From a bacterium (GTDB lineage Bacteria > UBA9089 > JASEGY01), in assembly GCA_030019105.1 (NCBI GenBank), contig JASEGY010000278.1, forward strand, positions 1 to 5,119: 5,119 nucleotides of DNA. Reading direction: 5' to 3'. The position numbers and the translations under genes are program-made. A model generated the notes under the pieces. That model was not told the origin of the DNA. It was given only the letters and a program-made list of their open reading frames with translations, and ran no database searches. Positions 5,073 to 5,119 of the stretch are shown here, in pieces. The stretch's first letter is position 1, and every line of letters starts with the position of its first letter.

Positions 5073-5119
5073 TTACCCCGCAACATTTGCGTTGTCCGCG
5101 AGAATGTTACGATTGCGGA
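5073..5119. other. Window edge upstream of the KilA-N break
   Basis: On the minus strand the KilA-N frame reads RNRNILADNANVAG and then TAA. Another frame reads without a stop to the edge (AIVTFSRTTQMLRGNIIP) but ends within the KilA-N segment. Nothing here can be assigned; the sequence beyond 5119 is needed to tell whether this is a frameshifted gene, a foreign junction or the 3' end of another gene. Confidence 0.3.

Overview
All recognisable genes lie on the minus strand, so transcription runs from right to left: a broken KilA-N-type gene (about 5072-4725), hisS (4722-3469), a 29-codon remnant-like ORF touching the hisS stop (3469-3380), a two-domain LEA14/WHy lipoprotein gene (3190-2327) and aspS (1822-56). 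Both synthetases look complete and functional. They are bacterial in type: AspRS has the inserted GAD domain, and HisRS has a standard class II catalytic core and anticodon-binding domain. The phylum cannot be fixed from this sequence. The moderate G+C, the hisS/aspS neighbourhood, the LEA14 lipoprotein and the dense short intergenic repeats would fit a diderm, probably uncultivated lineage (Desulfobacterota, Nitrospirota, Planctomycetota or similar). That placement is inference only.

The gaps between genes are unusual. The 504-nt gap between the lipoprotein gene and aspS holds four things: a 7-bp tandem array, a 237-bp MITE-like element, a stretch of short repeat words and a 92-bp imperfect palindrome. 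The MITE-like element has about 20-bp terminal inverted repeats starting GTAACCG and is flanked by a perfect 8-bp direct repeat, CACGGCAA. These ends and the 8-bp duplication match IS66-family hallmarks. Inside it, two pairs of GCCCC/GGGGC repeat units face each other, so it could fold into a long nested hairpin. The 278-nt gap between hisS and the lipoprotein gene holds further 7-bp arrays that form a perfect 18-bp inverted repeat.

A recurring theme is tandem repetition with a period of exactly 7 bp but unrelated words: CTGAAGA at 1872-1899, TTTCGGG-like at 3155-3189, TCAGGAG at 3235-3255, and CTGACCC/CTGACTC at 3296-3330. The TTTCGGG-like array lies inside the start of the lipoprotein gene and encodes the N-region of its signal peptide.

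hisS sits almost flush between two apparent remnants. The KilA-N fragment ends 2 nt before the hisS GTG and carries the hisS Shine-Dalgarno sequence in its last codons. The downstream 29-codon ORF overlaps the hisS stop by one base. AspRS carries the His/Gly pair (H34, G86) associated with non-discriminating AspRS. This predicts that the host makes Asn-tRNA through the GatCAB transamidation route. I see no complete new defence or signalling system here; the interest lies in the repeats, the MITE-like element and the remnants.
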